From the NCBI RefSeq assembly GCF_000219625.1, contig NC_018204.1:558001-622000 (forward strand): 64,000 nt of DNA, written 5' to 3'. Positions within the stretch are counted from its first letter, which is position 1; each line of letters begins with the position of its first letter. A program made the translations under genes and the position numbers. This stretch comes from Zymoseptoria tritici IPO323. Lineage: Eukaryota; Ascomycota; Dothideomycetes; Mycosphaerellales; Mycosphaerellaceae. A model generated the notes under the pieces. The model ran no database searches and had not been told where the DNA came from. It saw only the letters and a program-made list of their open reading frames with translations. Positions 49,155 to 61,382 of the stretch are shown here, in pieces.

Positions 49155-49410
49155 GGAGCTACTTTACGTCCTACCCATCGGACGGAGCCACTTTACGTCC
49201 TACCCATCGGACGGAGCCTTTTTACGTCCTACTTATCGGACCGAGCTACTTTACGTCCTACCCATCGGACGGAGCCTTTTAACGTCCTACCTATCGGACG
49301 GAGCTACTTTACGTCCTACCTATCGGACAGAGCCTTTTAATGTCCTACTTATCGGACGGAGCCTTTTAACGTCCTACTCATCGGACGGAGCCTTTTAACG
49401 TCCTACTTAG
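49155..49410 (-). repeat. 29-bp tandem array in L3
   Basis: About nine contiguous units spaced 28-29 bp, core TCCTACCCATCGGACGGAGC. Unit number differs from L1. Confidence 0.8.
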
Positions 49411-49429
49411 GACAGTGTGCACTAGGTCT

Positions 49430-52400
49430 GTGCCGCCGCTTCCTCCGCTTCCTCCTTCGCAGCTTCCTCCTTTGTAATCTTCGTCGAGATTCGCTCGAGG
49501 ATCTCGTTAGCTCGCTCCTAGCATCCTGTATTTAGAAGGAAGTCTACCTCGGTAAACTTCGTGTTCGTAGTGCCTATTTTCTTATGCATCTTCTGCTTCG
49601 CCTGTTGTTCCTTCCTCGAGAGCCAGCTCGTCCTGTTTTCCTGGTAGCAAGTCTCGTATCCTTAGATGAATTTGCTCGTATAGACGCAGAAACCATAGGT
49701 ATAGAAGGTTCTACGCCGATACTAGAGGAAGCGCTTCTAGAAGGACCGCGGCGCCTTTAAAAAGTGATCGGCTCCTCGTAAGTCCTGCTTTAGGCGGCTT
49801 TCTTCCGGTAAAATCCGGGTTAGGCTCTACTTCTTAGCCTCTTTAGCCATATCTTCCTCTCTCTCCTAGCGTAGGAACTGCTGGACAGAACAGCGGTCTT
49901 TGCTAAGGCTTCGGTCGCGAGGCTAGGACTCGGGTGTCTTGCGGTACTTCTCGTAGAGCTTATCCTCCGTTAAGCGCCGGAAGAACGCTTTGGGTTTCCA
50001 GATTAGTAATCCTAACTTCTGCAGCGGACTTTCTTCCGGAGCGTGCTTCTTTACGACCTAAAAGCCAGTTTTTAGTGCCTTAAATCGCGAGGGTAGGGCG
50101 GAGATTCCTAGGAGATTGCGAGTAAAGTAAGGGTTAGAAGTATAACCTAAGATCTACTTCGTCAGCTTCGTAACGTCCTTAGTCGTCTCGTCCTAGAACT
50201 TAGGAGAGTCCTTAGCAAACGCCGCGAGGAGAGGCGCGCCATACTCGAACATCGGTGCGAGATACTACCAATAGACTCGTAGGCGATGCGCGAAGCCCCA
50301 ACCGTCCGCGTTAAGGGTTAGGAAGTCGCTTCGTTTCCCGGCCTGTTTGAGCCGGCTCTTAAGGTACCTCCTTAAGTCAATCCCTCGCGCCGTCACGGGA
50401 AATCCGAGGTAGGTATATACCTCTCTCTTTAGTACCTCTGTACTAAAGAGGTAGATCGCCTCCTACGAAGACGCCAGAGCCAGATAGGCGCATTTTTTAA
50501 TGTTTAGGGCGATGCGGTTAGTAGAGGACCAGCGCTCGAGGATCTAGATTAGTATACGTACCTCGTCTAAGTCGCTAGCAAGGAGAATACTATTATCGGC
50601 AAAGAATAGCGCGCGAGGAATCGGCGGCGCCGCGGGCATTACGTCGGAAGAGCCGGCTAGGGCGAGTGTCCTAGGTCGATTTAAGTCCTCGAGCAAGCTA
50701 TCGATAAAGATGTTAAACAGATAGGGCGAAAGGGGTAAGCCCTGCAGAACTCCCCTCGTCCGCGGAAACTACCGAGAAGCCGTACTATCTAAAACGACAA
50801 AGGACCAGACATCGAAAAAGCAGAGGCTCGTAATCAGAGCTAGCATGTTCTCCGGACATCTCCGCCGGCGTAGAACGTCTGCGAGCAGTACATGATCGAC
50901 AACGTTAAAGGCGGCTTAAAAATCGAGGAACACGGCATGTATAATCCGGCTTAATTTAAGGAGGGCGTAGACGACCGCGGCGTTCGTTATAGTAGAGTAG
51001 TGACTTCGAAATCCCGCCTGGTTAGGATGCATCCTCGCCTATGTCCTACTATTAAAGCGCCGGAGGAGCAGGCGCTCGAAGACCTTTTGAAACATCGTTA
51101 CTAGCGAGATTAGACGAACGTTGTTAGCGTCCTTCGCCGGTATCGTACTATCCTCCTGTCAGGTCTTGTCCTTAATAACTAGATAGACGATAGTTTCGTT
51201 CTAGCTCTGCGGCGTCTTACTATTCCGGAGATAGGAATTGTAGAGGGCGGCCAGGATCCGGAGGAAGCTCGTCGTCGCGAGGGTTTTTATAAGACGGATG
51301 TGTACCCTATCGTTTCCGTAGGCCTTTATAGTATCCTGGTAGGTAAGCTCCTACATTATCTCGTCGATCAAGAAGGAGAGTAAGGCGGATCGATCGTCGA
51401 TAGGAAACATCTCCTGTACTAGGAGGGTCGCCGTCGAGACGAATCGACCGGCAAATCCCTCCGTTACCTTGTCGATTGCCGTCATCCCTCTTGCCTTCCC
51501 CGCCGGGGTCGGCACTAGCGGTGTGTTCTCGTTCGCGCGGCGCTGCGCTCTCTTATAGAGACGGACCGTCTCGAGCGTCCCGCTATCGGCGTCCGGATTT
51601 AGCTTCGCTATCGCCTTAAGACGCCAGTCCTTCTTCTTTTTGCTACGGCGGCGTAGCTGCTTTAGCTTGCGAGCGGCGTTGTTATTATCCTCGGCTTGCT
51701 TTCGCTTCGGGTCTATTATCGCCTTTCGAGGCCTATCGTTCTTCTCTCCTTCTCGATCCTTCTTCTCTCCCTCTCGATCCTTCTTCTCTCCCTCTCGATC
51801 CTTCTTCTCTCCCTCTCGATCCTTCTTCTCTCCCTCTCGATCCTTCTTCTCTCCCTCTCGATCCTTCTTCTCTCCCTCTCGATTCTTCTTCTCTCCGCCT
51901 CCGTTACTTATATCCTCCGCCTTTCGTCTACCTGGAGGACGATTTCGACGACGCGCAGAGGCGAGTCCTAGCATAGCTTCGCTTACCTGCTAGTAGAGCG
52001 ACACGATTTCCGCATTCCGCTTATCTACATTGGCGCTCATATAGTACAGATGCTGTCGATGCCGCGCCCTTCTCTCCCAGCTATAGTAGAGCGCCTACGC
52101 TGTATCGTCGTCGTTTAGCCGGCTTATCGCATAGCGTCGAAGTTAATACGGCACAGCTGATCTACCTAGAGTACCCGCAGTCGGGTCTAGCTGGAGGTAG
52201 AGCTAGTAGATATAGTCGGTATTTATCTTCTCTGTCGGTCGCGGTAGAGCTAGCGTCGCATACGGCAGCGTCCGGCGGACAAAGCAGTAGTCAGTCGTCA
52301 GTTGTTTCTTGCACACGGCGTCCGCAATCGTAATTAGCTCCTAGATCGGCATCAGATAGGTTATCGCGGAGTCCTTAATCTATTGTGAGACGACCTTCCG

Positions 52401-52890
52401 TCTCGGAAGCGGCGACGCCTTCCCGCTCTAGAGAGACATCTTACTAAAGCGGACGTTAATATCTCCGAGAACGATATCGGAGCCGGCAACCGCCTCGAGC
52501 ATAGACTGGACCTTATCCGGCTTCCGCTTAGGGGGAAAGTAGACTCCGCTAATCGTTCCCCGGTCCGTCGGTAGGGTTATAGCGTCCGTCCTAATGATCT
52601 GCGCCTCGCCGGTAAGCCAACTTCGCGCGCGTACTGTCCCTATTACTAGAATCCTATAGCCTAAGCGACCCTTTCTCGGCACCGTATCGGGCTTTACTGT
52701 GGTCGTAATTACGCGGTAATCCGCTCGGCGCTTCTTATACTCGACGAACTAGGTCTCGACGATAAAGAGGTAGTCGAGGACGTTATTGTTAATTAGCGCC
52801 GCTAGGATCGGCTACCTATTATCCCCTAAGCCCCGGATGTTAATACATCTAATCCTAGCATTCCTCCTGGTCTCGCGACCCGCGAGAGGC
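49430..52890 (-). pseudogene. L3 ORF2: endonuclease and reverse transcriptase
   Basis: One frame (shared by the open stretches 52682-52428 and 51974-51351) runs from about 52890 to 49430. Endonuclease: INIRGLGDN near 52850, ET followed by a TAG where Trp is expected, and VLGDINVRF at about 52447-52475. A Lys-rich linker holds eight G-E-K-K-D-R-E heptads (51730-51900). Reverse transcriptase: VFLDF-x-AAFNVVDH near 50890-50935 with a stop inside, GVLQGLPLSPYLFNIFIDSL near 50700-50760, and FFADNS at about 50595-50612, where the second catalytic Asp is Asn. The tail has a Cys/His-poor basic region; no RNase H was identified. The product would nick DNA and copy the element RNA at the target. Confidence 0.85.
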
Positions 52891-52929
52891 CTCGCCTCCC
52901 CTAGATGCCTCTCGACTCTCTCTCTTAGA

Positions 52930-54513
52930 GGATGCTCCCTAAGTCTCTCTCTTTAAGCCTAGGCTATCCTCCTGTCCCGCCGGCTCCCCTTCTAGCCCCT
53001 GCTATATTAGCTCGGCTTTGAACTCGTCGAAGACGCCGGCACTCTTCGCCTTCTGCCGTACTACTTGCCTTTTGAATTTGTTATTAGCTTCTCGATAGCG
53101 ATCGACGAACTCGTAGACCTAATCTGTAGACAATCTCCTAGGAAGGTTTATAGAGCGGGGTTAGAGTAGTTTCTGCTTATAGTCCGCTAAAGGAGAGGTC
53201 GGTTTCGTTCGTAGCTTCGGCTCCGCGGAGAGAATCCGGAAGGTCTTCGCTTTCGGGGAGGGCGTTACTAGTTCGGCACGCGCGGCTAGGTCCGCGATCT
53301 ACGGCCTCTACCGTCCCGACGAAGAGAACGGAAAGGGAGTAAGCTCCTTCGCCTTTGAAGGAGAGGGCGTGTCCGGAGAGGGCATAAGGGGAGGAGGGAT
53401 AGATACTGTAGAAAAGGGCGAGAGAAGGTCGTAGTCCTTACTAGGAAAGAGGTTATAAGGTCGTACCTCGGGAGGAACACTCTTCCCTCTGCGCTTCTCT
53501 TCGACAGAACAGTGTAGAAGACTCTTCCTCCGCTGTCTCTCCTCGATCGACTCTGCTCGCGCGTTGTTCCGGCCAGGCGGTAGGGCTCTGTTCGTAGCGG
53601 GTCTCGATTCCTTCTAGTGCTCGCTCGCGCCGTCTTTAGGTCTAGGAGGGTCTAGAGGATCTTCACTTAAGTAATAAGGAGGACCTTCATCTGAGCGATA
53701 AGGAGGACCTTCGCCTAGGGTGTATAGGAGGCAGTTAACCAATTGCTTCGTCTCCTTCGCCGCGCGGATTAGGCAGGCCTCGGCGTATTTCTAAAAGAAG
53801 GGTATCTGTACGATAGGCTTCGGTATAGGGTCGACTAGAATCGCGGCAGGGTCGGTCTCCGGGACGAGGACAGTAGGGATCGTTAAGGGGATGTCGATCG
53901 AAGGCAGCCTAGTTAAAGGGATGTTAGTAGGGAGCCTCGTAGAAGGAATGTCTATAGACGGAATGTCTATAGAAGGAAGATTCGTCAACGGAATCTTCGT
54001 CGAAGGGATGCTCGTAGAAGGAAGATCTGTAGAGGGAATATCTAGGAACACGTCCTCCTTACGCCGGATCGTCTTCCTTAACCGACAATCCGCGGACGCC
54101 GTCTCGATCGAAGACTCGGACTCGAGTACTCGCTTCGCCGGCGCGGTCACCGGCTCCTCTAGTCGATCTTTAATCTAGGCAACGAGCTAGGCCGTATCCT
54201 TACTATAGTTACGAAGCTAGTCTAGGATCGTTTGCGCTATAAGCGTAAGTCTCGACCGGCCGATTTCCGTAGTAACGCTCTTAATCTACGCCTTGACGGT
54301 ACGCCTTTTGTTCGTATAACACTTCTTGCACTCGAAGGTGCGGTAGTATTGTCCTTCCGTGTCGGGATGTCCGGTCTTGTTCCTTAGGACGCCAAAGTAG
54401 TCGATCTCGCCGCCGCACGGGATAACACCCTTATAGAGCTCCCAGAGGGCGTCCGCAAAGGCCGTCAGACCTTCCTAGGGCCGTACCGCGCTCGTCGACG
54501 GTTTAGATAACAT
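52930..54513 (-). pseudogene. L3 ORF1 (gag-like)
   Basis: ATG at 54513, frame different from ORF2. Early on it has a well-mixed region with a CKKC motif (about 54325) followed by basic residues. Then come repeated I-P-S-T/D-L-P pentads (53850-54060, a 15-nt repeat), then a Pro/Ser/Lys rich region. Several TAG/TAA stops. The 3' end is approximate. Likely RNA-binding protein of the LINE. Confidence 0.6.
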
Positions 54514-55529
54514 CCGAGGGTTAGAGGGCAGAGAGGGCGACGCCGAGGGTAGAGGGGAGGAGGAAGCTACGAAGAACGTCGAAGGAGAGGTCGGCGAAGT
54601 AACAAGTCGGGATTAGTAGTAGGAGGCACTCGAAGGAGAGGGCAACCCAGGTAGAGAGTGCTTATAGATAGTTCGAAGTCTCTACTACAGAGGAAAACCG
54701 AGGCTAAGAGCGTAAACAGGTAGTAGCGAGGCTCTAGAGAGGAGGGAACACATCCGGCTCTTATAGGGCCGGGGTGTAGTCGTCCTTCTTACAATTACGA
54801 GCAGGGTCAGCCTTACAATCGTCGATAGTTATCGTCGATGGCTATCCTCTTATCTCGCTATCTACCGGGGTCTACGGCTTAATTACAATTGTCGTACTCG
54901 ACGAGGTAGTGGTATAAAGGGCTACCCTCCCCTCTATACTTACTCGTCCTACTCGTCGTCTCTTCCTCCACTCCCCGGTCCGAGAATAGGCTGTCCCGGC
55001 ATCGTTATATCGTCCTCTCTAGGCATCGTTATATCATCCTTATCTCGATGCCATCCCGTCCTGCTGGGCCTATATCCTCTTCATCCTCCCGTCTTCCTCT
55101 CCCTTCGCCTAGCTCGTCTCGTCTGTTGCCTTACCGTCTCGCTTTCGAATCTCCTATGTCTACGTCTTCTCCCTCCTCCTCCTCCGCCCTACTCTCGTTA
55201 ATCTATTCTCCTTCGTGCCGTTCTCGTGCCCGAGCCGTCCTCTGTAGGCTGTTAAATCTACGTTAGACTCGCTATCCGCGTATTTTTGCTAACGAGGAGC
55301 TCGACGACGTAGTATAGTGCTCTCCCGTCGTAGTAATTCCTGCCTATATTCAGTACCACCCCCTCCTCATCGGGCACCCGGTAGAAAGCGTAACAAAGCT
55401 ACAGGTAGTAGCGCTAGCGTCGCAGGCTCTTATATCGTAGGACTTCTATGTCCGTAGAGGTTTCTACGGTAGCTGTTCTTAAGCGTCGAGCAGGAGGTGT
55501 ATGCCGCTTACGTGTTCGGCTGCTAGGTC

Positions 55530-56330
55530 AGCTCTCCGCCTATCCTGGCATTAGGCGAGAAATCCGCCTAGCAGCAAGGTAGGCTAGAAATCCGCCCATC
55601 CTAGCATTAGGCGGAAAATCCGCCTAGCAGCAAGGTAGGCTGGAAATCTACCTATCCCGGCATTAGGCGAGAAATCCGCCTAGCGGCAAGGTGGGCTAGA
55701 AATCCGCCTATCCCGGCGTTAGGCGAGAAATCCGCCTAGCGGCAAGGTAGGCTAGAAATCCGCCTAAGGTGTAGAAGCCAAAACAGAAATTCCGACACAC
55801 AGTCTAGTAGCAACACCTTAAGTTTCTCGACCTTTTTTAATACTACAACAACGATCTCAAATTAAATATAGACATATAGAAAGGAACTTCTTATACTAGA
55901 GTTACTCTCCGTATTCTTAGAATCTTTGAAATTAGCTATGTGCGCGAGATACGAGAGGTAAAAGCAGAAAGCTATAATTCTTAGAAGTTTCCGTTTTGCT
56001 TTCAGGCGGAGGCCGCCCATCCCGGCATTAGGCGGAAAATCCGCCTAGCGGCAAGGTGGGCTGGAAATCCACCCATCCCGGCATTAGGCGAGAAATCCGC
56101 CTAGCGCTAAGGTAGGCTAGAAATCCGCCCATCCCGGCATTGGGCGAGAAATCCGCCCAGCAGCAAGGTAGGCTGGAAATCCACCTATCCCGGCATTGGG
56201 CGAGAAATCCGCCTAGCAGCAAGGTAGGCTAGAAATCCACCTATCCCGGCATTAGGCGAGAAATCCGCCTAGCGGCAAGGTAGGCTGGAAATCCGCCTAT
56301 CCCGGCATTAGGCGAGAAATCCGCCTACAC
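55530..56330. repeat. 56-bp tandem repeats in the L3 5' region
   Basis: Two blocks (about 55530-55770 and 56010-56330) of the same 56-bp unit as in L2. Exact spacing 56 bp, for example CCCGGCATTA at 56245 and 56301. Confidence 0.85.
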
Positions 56331-56695
56331 CCGTAATCCGTAGCCAGCCTGCCCTAGCATCGTCTATATCGTGAGAAGGGTAGACTTCAGCTATAGCTCC
56401 GGAAAGCGATACAATCCGCGTTTAGGCGGAGGAGGTAGAGCAGTTCGCAGTGTAGGCTATAGAGGCAATCCCAGCGGAGGAGACGGCGAGGTTGTAGTAG
56501 AGAGGGAGGAGTCTCAGCGGGAAGTTTAGTAGTGCGCCAATTGGTCCTAGCGACCGGATACGGACCCTCCTTAGTCAATTAACCAAGGCGTAGGGCTTAG
56601 AGTTTGCGGTCGACTAATTAGAGGAGCCGGACGGGTCTAGAGCAGGGCTCTTTCGACAACTCGCTGGACCTCGTCTCCTTCGCGCTTCCTCTTAA

Positions 56696-56935
56696 CTATC
56701 GAAAATCCTTCTTAAGGGTCTGCCGACTAGTCGGGGCGAACAGACGAATTCGAAGCTCGTTATATACTTTTAGAACCCAACTTCTTAACCTTACGACGGG
56801 TTCTTTCGAAACTAATACAAGCTCCGAGTGCGGGTTATGACAAGAAGAATTGTCTGTTTTCAATCTTCGATATCGTATATATTAGATCTTCATTCGCCCG
56901 CTAGCAGATTTAGATTGCACGAAATCCACGTTAGA
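56696..56935. other. 240-bp sequence between duplicated LINE 5' ends
   Basis: AT-richer, with a short palindrome GACAA...TTGTC near 56840. No match elsewhere in the window. Possibly a small insertion. Confidence 0.35.
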
Positions 56936-57297
56936 GTCCAGGAGATAGAGGAGTTCGGAGCGGAGGAGACGGCGAGGTCGTAGCAGAGAGGGAGGAGTCC
57001 GGGTAGGAAAGTTCAGCAGTGCGCTTCTATGTCCACGTAACCGGGCACGGACCTACCTTGGTTAATTAACTAAGACGTGGGGCTTAGAGTTTGCGGCCAG
57101 CCAATGGGCAGGGGAGGACGCAGCGGCCCTCCCGTCGCGGCCGATTCGTCCACGCGACCGGACACGGACCTACCTTGGTCAATTAACCAAGACGTAGGGC
57201 TTAGAGTTTGCGGTCGACGAATCAGAGGAGCCGGACAGGTCTGGATCGAATCTATACTTGGATAACTCGCTAGACCTCATCTCCTCTGCGCTTCCTC
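56936..57297 (-). repeat. Extra copies of the LINE 5'-terminal sequence
   Basis: Resembles 56440-56695 and 43440-43638. The block with GGGCTTAGAGTTTGCGG occurs twice here (near 57081 and 57199). The segment ends in GCGCTTCCTCTTA, as the L3 end does, and runs directly into the stop codon of the gene to its right. Confidence 0.7.
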
Positions 57298-60019
57298 TTA
57301 ACCATCCTGTCCCTCCATAGCCCTTCCGCCTACGTCCTCGTCGTTCAGAAAGGTCGAAAACGACGAACCCTAGTCGACGTCGGTCACCGCATTGCTAGGC
57401 TGCGATAGGACACTCGGATCGTACGTCCGCGGCCTGCCGTCCTCGCTGCCCGAGAATTCAAACTGCTATATTAGCAACAGCTCGCGATACCCGCGCATCT
57501 CGAGCCGCAGGTTCGCTATGTACAGTTTCGCGGCGGTTCGCGCGCGGTCGTAGTACCTCTACCTTTAGAGTCGCTCGGCCGTCGGCGTAATCTCCGGCCG
57601 CACTCGACGGATAAGATAGACCTAGGTAACAAAGACGGGAAGCGGGATAGTGTGCTGGATGTAGGACAGATCCCTCCCGAGGTCGATAAGGAGCAGGGCG
57701 TCAAGGTTTAGAACCCTTACGAACCTCCTCTAGCGCCTCCCTACCTTGATCGCACGCTCAAAGGCGTTCCATTCCGTCCCTAGGCCCTCCTGCACTACGT
57801 CCTCTTTCGTAAAGCCGGCGGGGAGTCTGTTAGTCTAGTCCGGACGCATCTCCTAGAAGAGGGCCCCCCTCGCGGAGGGCGTTTTGTCCAGAAGTACCAT
57901 CGCCGTCGTCTGCGACGATCCTCGCGGCGGGAGCTTCTTGTAGAGGTCCAGCTGGTCTACTAGGCGCACCGTCGCGCGGCGAAACTCAAAGTTCGACTGC
58001 TAGATCCCTACCTCGCAATCTATAGCCGTACAGTACTCCCGATATGCCGCGGCGACTACCTCCCGCCTCTCCTCCTGCCTCTCGTCCTTAACGAACGCCG
58101 TCTCCCCCTCGTCCCTGTCCCGCCGGTATAGGTCTCGACTCTGTTGCAAAAAGCCTCGCTACTTATCGATTACGGTCGTTCCTATAGTCCTACGAGCGAT
58201 AGCGAGGCATTTCTCAAAGTGCTTCTAGAGACCTAGGTCGACCTCCCGTGTTTTCCGCAGGCTTTGCGCGCTTACGTGATGGTCCTCGGCGCTGCCGGCG
58301 TTGTCGGCGACGTCCTGAACAAAGTTATACTAGAGGCGGTAATCCGGGTAGGTAGGGGAAATGCCTCCTACTCCCTCTACACTAGACATAGCGCCCGCCG
58401 CCGCAGGATGCTAGCGGAGCTGTAGGAGGCCCTCCGCACATCGGGCCTTAGCGCCGGCTTCGGATAGTTAGCAGCGGACGGTATAGGGCGGAGGGTTTTA
58501 ACGTACTACAGGGCGGCTGGCGAGTATCTTCCTAAGAATCCGGCGTCCCTCTAGTGCTTACAGGAGGATCTGGTCCTCCTCTATCGCTTCTAGGAGGGTC
58601 TGGTCTTTCCCTAGTATTCTCCGGAACATCCGACGTCCCTCTAGTGCTTATAGGAGGATCTAGTCCTCCTCTATCGCTTCTAGGAGGGTCTAGTCTTTCC
58701 CTAGTGTTCTCCGGAACATCCGACGTCCCTCTAGTGCTTATAGGAGGATCTGGTCCTCCTCTATCGCTTCTAGGAGGGTCTGGTCTTTCCCTAGTGTTCT
58801 CCGGAACATCCGACGTCCCTCTAGTACTTCCGGGAGGATCTAGCCCTCCTCCATCGCCTCTAGGAGGGTCTAACCCTGCTCTGTCGCTTCTAGGTAGGTC
58901 TGGCCCTCCTCTAGCGTTCTCGGGAGGATCTAACCCTTCTCTATCGCTTCCAGGTGGGTCTAGCCCTCCTCTAGCGTTCTCGGGAGGATCTGACCCTTCT
59001 CTATCGCTTCTAGGTGGGTCTGGCCCTCCTCTAGCGTTCTCTAGTCCGCTATTCCCCTCCGGATCCGCAGGGTCCTACTCTCTCGCTTCCGCCGCTGCTC
59101 CTGGTTCTCGACCTGTTATCTCGTCTACAGTCTTACAGGAAATAGTCGATCTTAGGGTCCCCTTGCCAGACTTGCGCTTCTGTGGCAGTTGGTCCTTTAG
59201 TACCTTAAGCTACATCGGCCTCTGCTTCGGATACCTTTTTAGGCGATAGAATAAGGAGGCGGCCCTTACCTTGGCGACTACGATCTCCTCGGGCTCCCTA
59301 TTGCCGTCGTCGCTACCGTTGTCGACGGCGTCTTCGTCGGCGTCGCTTTCTACTACCTACTGCGGCGAAATAGGCTTCCGACGCTTCTTTAATAGCTGCT
59401 TGTCTTCTAGCTCGTTTTCTTCCCTGTCGCTCTCCGCCGGCTGCTCTTCCTCTACCCTATCTTCTATAGTAGGTTTGGAGTACTTCTCTCGACGAGGAGA
59501 GTGTCGAAGGGGTAACGTTACTAGGCAGCTCTGTGCGCGGCAGTCGTCCTGCTTTCGCTTTCTTCCCGACGTAGGAGCTGTCTCCTTACTACCCGCTCTG
59601 CCTAGTGCCGGCTGCGTAGAGGAGGGATACTCCGTATACGCCGGCGGAGGCGAGGAGGTCGCGCGTAGGCGTTGTTGTCCCCGCCTTTCCGCTCCTACTG
59701 CCGACGAGATCCGTCGGCAGGCCTTCTCTTCGAAATATCGCGATATGCGCTGGCGGACCTCCTTGTTTACACGAGTCTCTATCTCTTTCTCCGTATGCGG
59801 CCTTAGTCGCTCCTTAGCCTAAGCCTCGGAGACGGCAAACAGTTCCCGAAGGCGTTAGGATCCTCGAGAGAGACAGTAGACCTTACAGCGGTCCTAGGCC
59901 TTGTTAGCGCGAACGATAACGAAGTCGTTCGCATTGCCGGCTCGCTATTCGGTCGCCCGGAAGAGCGCGTCCAGGATGTCTAAGGGAATTCGCACTACTC
60001 CGTCTACTTCGTTAAGCAT
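57298..60019 (-). pseudogene. RIP-broken gene, about 900 codons, unknown family
   Basis: An ATG at 60019 opens a frame to about 58540 with few TAG/TAA codons. It has a globular N-terminus (DFVIVRANKA region), a long charged and coiled-coil-like middle (59500-59800), an acidic segment near 59300-59350, then 30-residue Pro/Gly/Arg/Asp repeats (58550-59040). A second frame, open from about 58500 with an ATG at 58389, runs 364 codons to TAA at 57298-57300. It has globular sequence such as LNLDALLLIDLGRDLSYIQ. A frameshift or an intron near 58500 probably joins the two. Stops are mainly RIP type, so the gene was repeated somewhere. No family recognised; it could belong to a mobile element or be a duplicated subtelomeric gene. 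Confidence 0.5.
58550..59040 (-). repeat. 90-bp coding repeat
   Basis: Near-identical 90-bp units (GACGTCCCTCTAGTGCTTA at 58535, 58639 and 58729) pass into shorter, related units up to 59040. In coding sense they give RSDRGGPDPP-type repeats. Confidence 0.75.
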
Positions 60020-60079
60020 TATTAGCAAGTAGGCGGTTAGGAAGGTTACGGGAGGAGGCGACTACGACAGATAGGACTA

Positions 60080-60350
60080 CGGAGAATTCGATCGGGGAGG
60101 AGGTAATTGCAGTAGATGCGACTGCGCTACGATTGTAATAGATGCGACTACGGAGGATTCGAGGAGGAAGGAGGCGATTACGCTAGATACGACTACGCTA
60201 CGATTACGACAGATGTAACTACGGAGGATTCGAGGAGGAAGGAGGCGATTGCGCTAGATACGACTATGCTACAATTGCGACAGATACGACTGCAGAGGAT
60301 TCGAGGAGGGAGGAGGCGATCGCGCCGGATGCGACTGCGCTACGATTGCG
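60080..60350 (+). repeat. 71-bp minisatellite, 3 units
   Basis: CGGAGGATTCGAGGAGG-type cores at 60151, 60222 and 60293, spaced 71 bp. Confidence 0.7.
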
Positions 60351-61382
60351 ACAACAAAGGCTCTTCGGAGGATCGGGTTAATTAAGGCGGCTACAATACG
60401 AGAGAAGAGGTAAGGAGGAAGAAGGCTATAGGGAGGAGAATTGCGATTCGGTTCGTAACTTATTAGAAACAGAATAGTTACGGAGAAGAGAACTCCGAGG
60501 AGGAAGATTACAAAGAGGAGGAGAGAGTGCACGGCATAGGCAACGACAGTGTAAACTCGTAGGGATTATCCCTCTCCGCTGGGTTCGGTAGAAACCCTAA
60601 GCTAGGCCTAGGGTAGGGTAACAAAGCCTAACCGGATACGGTTCCTAGAGGTGCCTTAGTTCTCTTAGGCACGGATAACCCTCCGTGCTGTCCAGCCCTC
60701 CACTTCGAAAGCTACGCCCCTAGCGGCGAGAACCGCTGTAGAGAACTATCCGCGAGAGCAAGGACTTTTGAGCCGCCCTCTCCGAGCATACGAAAGAGCG
60801 AGGGACGCTAAACCCCGAATACGAGAGGCCTGGGCCTAGCGCGATGCCGTAGCCGGATAAGGAACAGTCGAGGAGGACCTTAAGCGTTCGTAACAACACT
60901 TAAGCGAAGACTCGGGTTATATGCCACCGCCCTTAAGTAGGCGTACGTAAGTAATCTCGAATATAATCTGTCTTACTTCTACTATTTGAATTTGATAGCG
61001 CTGACATATGCTATTCGCGATAGCGGCTATTACAGGTATTAAGGTGTAGGCGCAGTCAAAAGTTAATAGCTAGAACATCCTTGGTCGCACTTTAAAGCTT
61101 CTAGACCACACTTTATTAACCACCTTACGAAGCAACATTTTACCGGCAAGTTGCGCGCATTCCTTTTTACCTCTACGGATATTCGTTTTGCAGATATCTT
61201 AGTCTGCTATTTCTTCTTTGCTTCGGCAGATTATTATACTGCGTGTACGGCTTGTAAGGTAAATAGTTAGTGCATTTACTCTTGGACTTTACTTGCAGCT
61301 CTAGCACTCGCATTGTGCGATTTGGCACACTTACCGCGGACGGACTACTTCGAGCAACGAAAAGAACATAGCGCCTTTATAG
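60351..61382. other. Intergenic, probable upstream region of the DIM-2 relic
   Basis: No supported ORF; mild RIP bias. It may hold the promoter of the methyltransferase relic. Confidence 0.35.

Larger units (their letters stand above)
48235..56695 (-). mobile_element. LINE copy L3, full length, least RIPed
   Basis: An 8.5-kb copy with the same layout as L2 and the clearest protein traces. The 3' end abuts the telomere tract. The 5' end at 56695 carries the same terminal sequence as L2 (GCGCTTCCTCT). CpA and TpG are retained at many sites changed in L1 and L2. This is the best copy for defining the family. Confidence 0.9.

Noticed and set aside
51640..51993. Plus-strand Ser/Phe-rich repeat ORF
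   Set aside because: It is the antisense shadow of the Lys/Glu heptads of the LINE ORF2.
55530..56330. 56-bp repeats as a CRISPR or satellite centromere
   Set aside because: They are confined to LINE 5' regions and few in number.
58554..59822. Two long plus-strand ORFs (231 and 183 codons)
   Set aside because: They are shadows of the minus-strand gene; the Gly/Ser/Leu repeat is the complement of the Pro-rich repeat.
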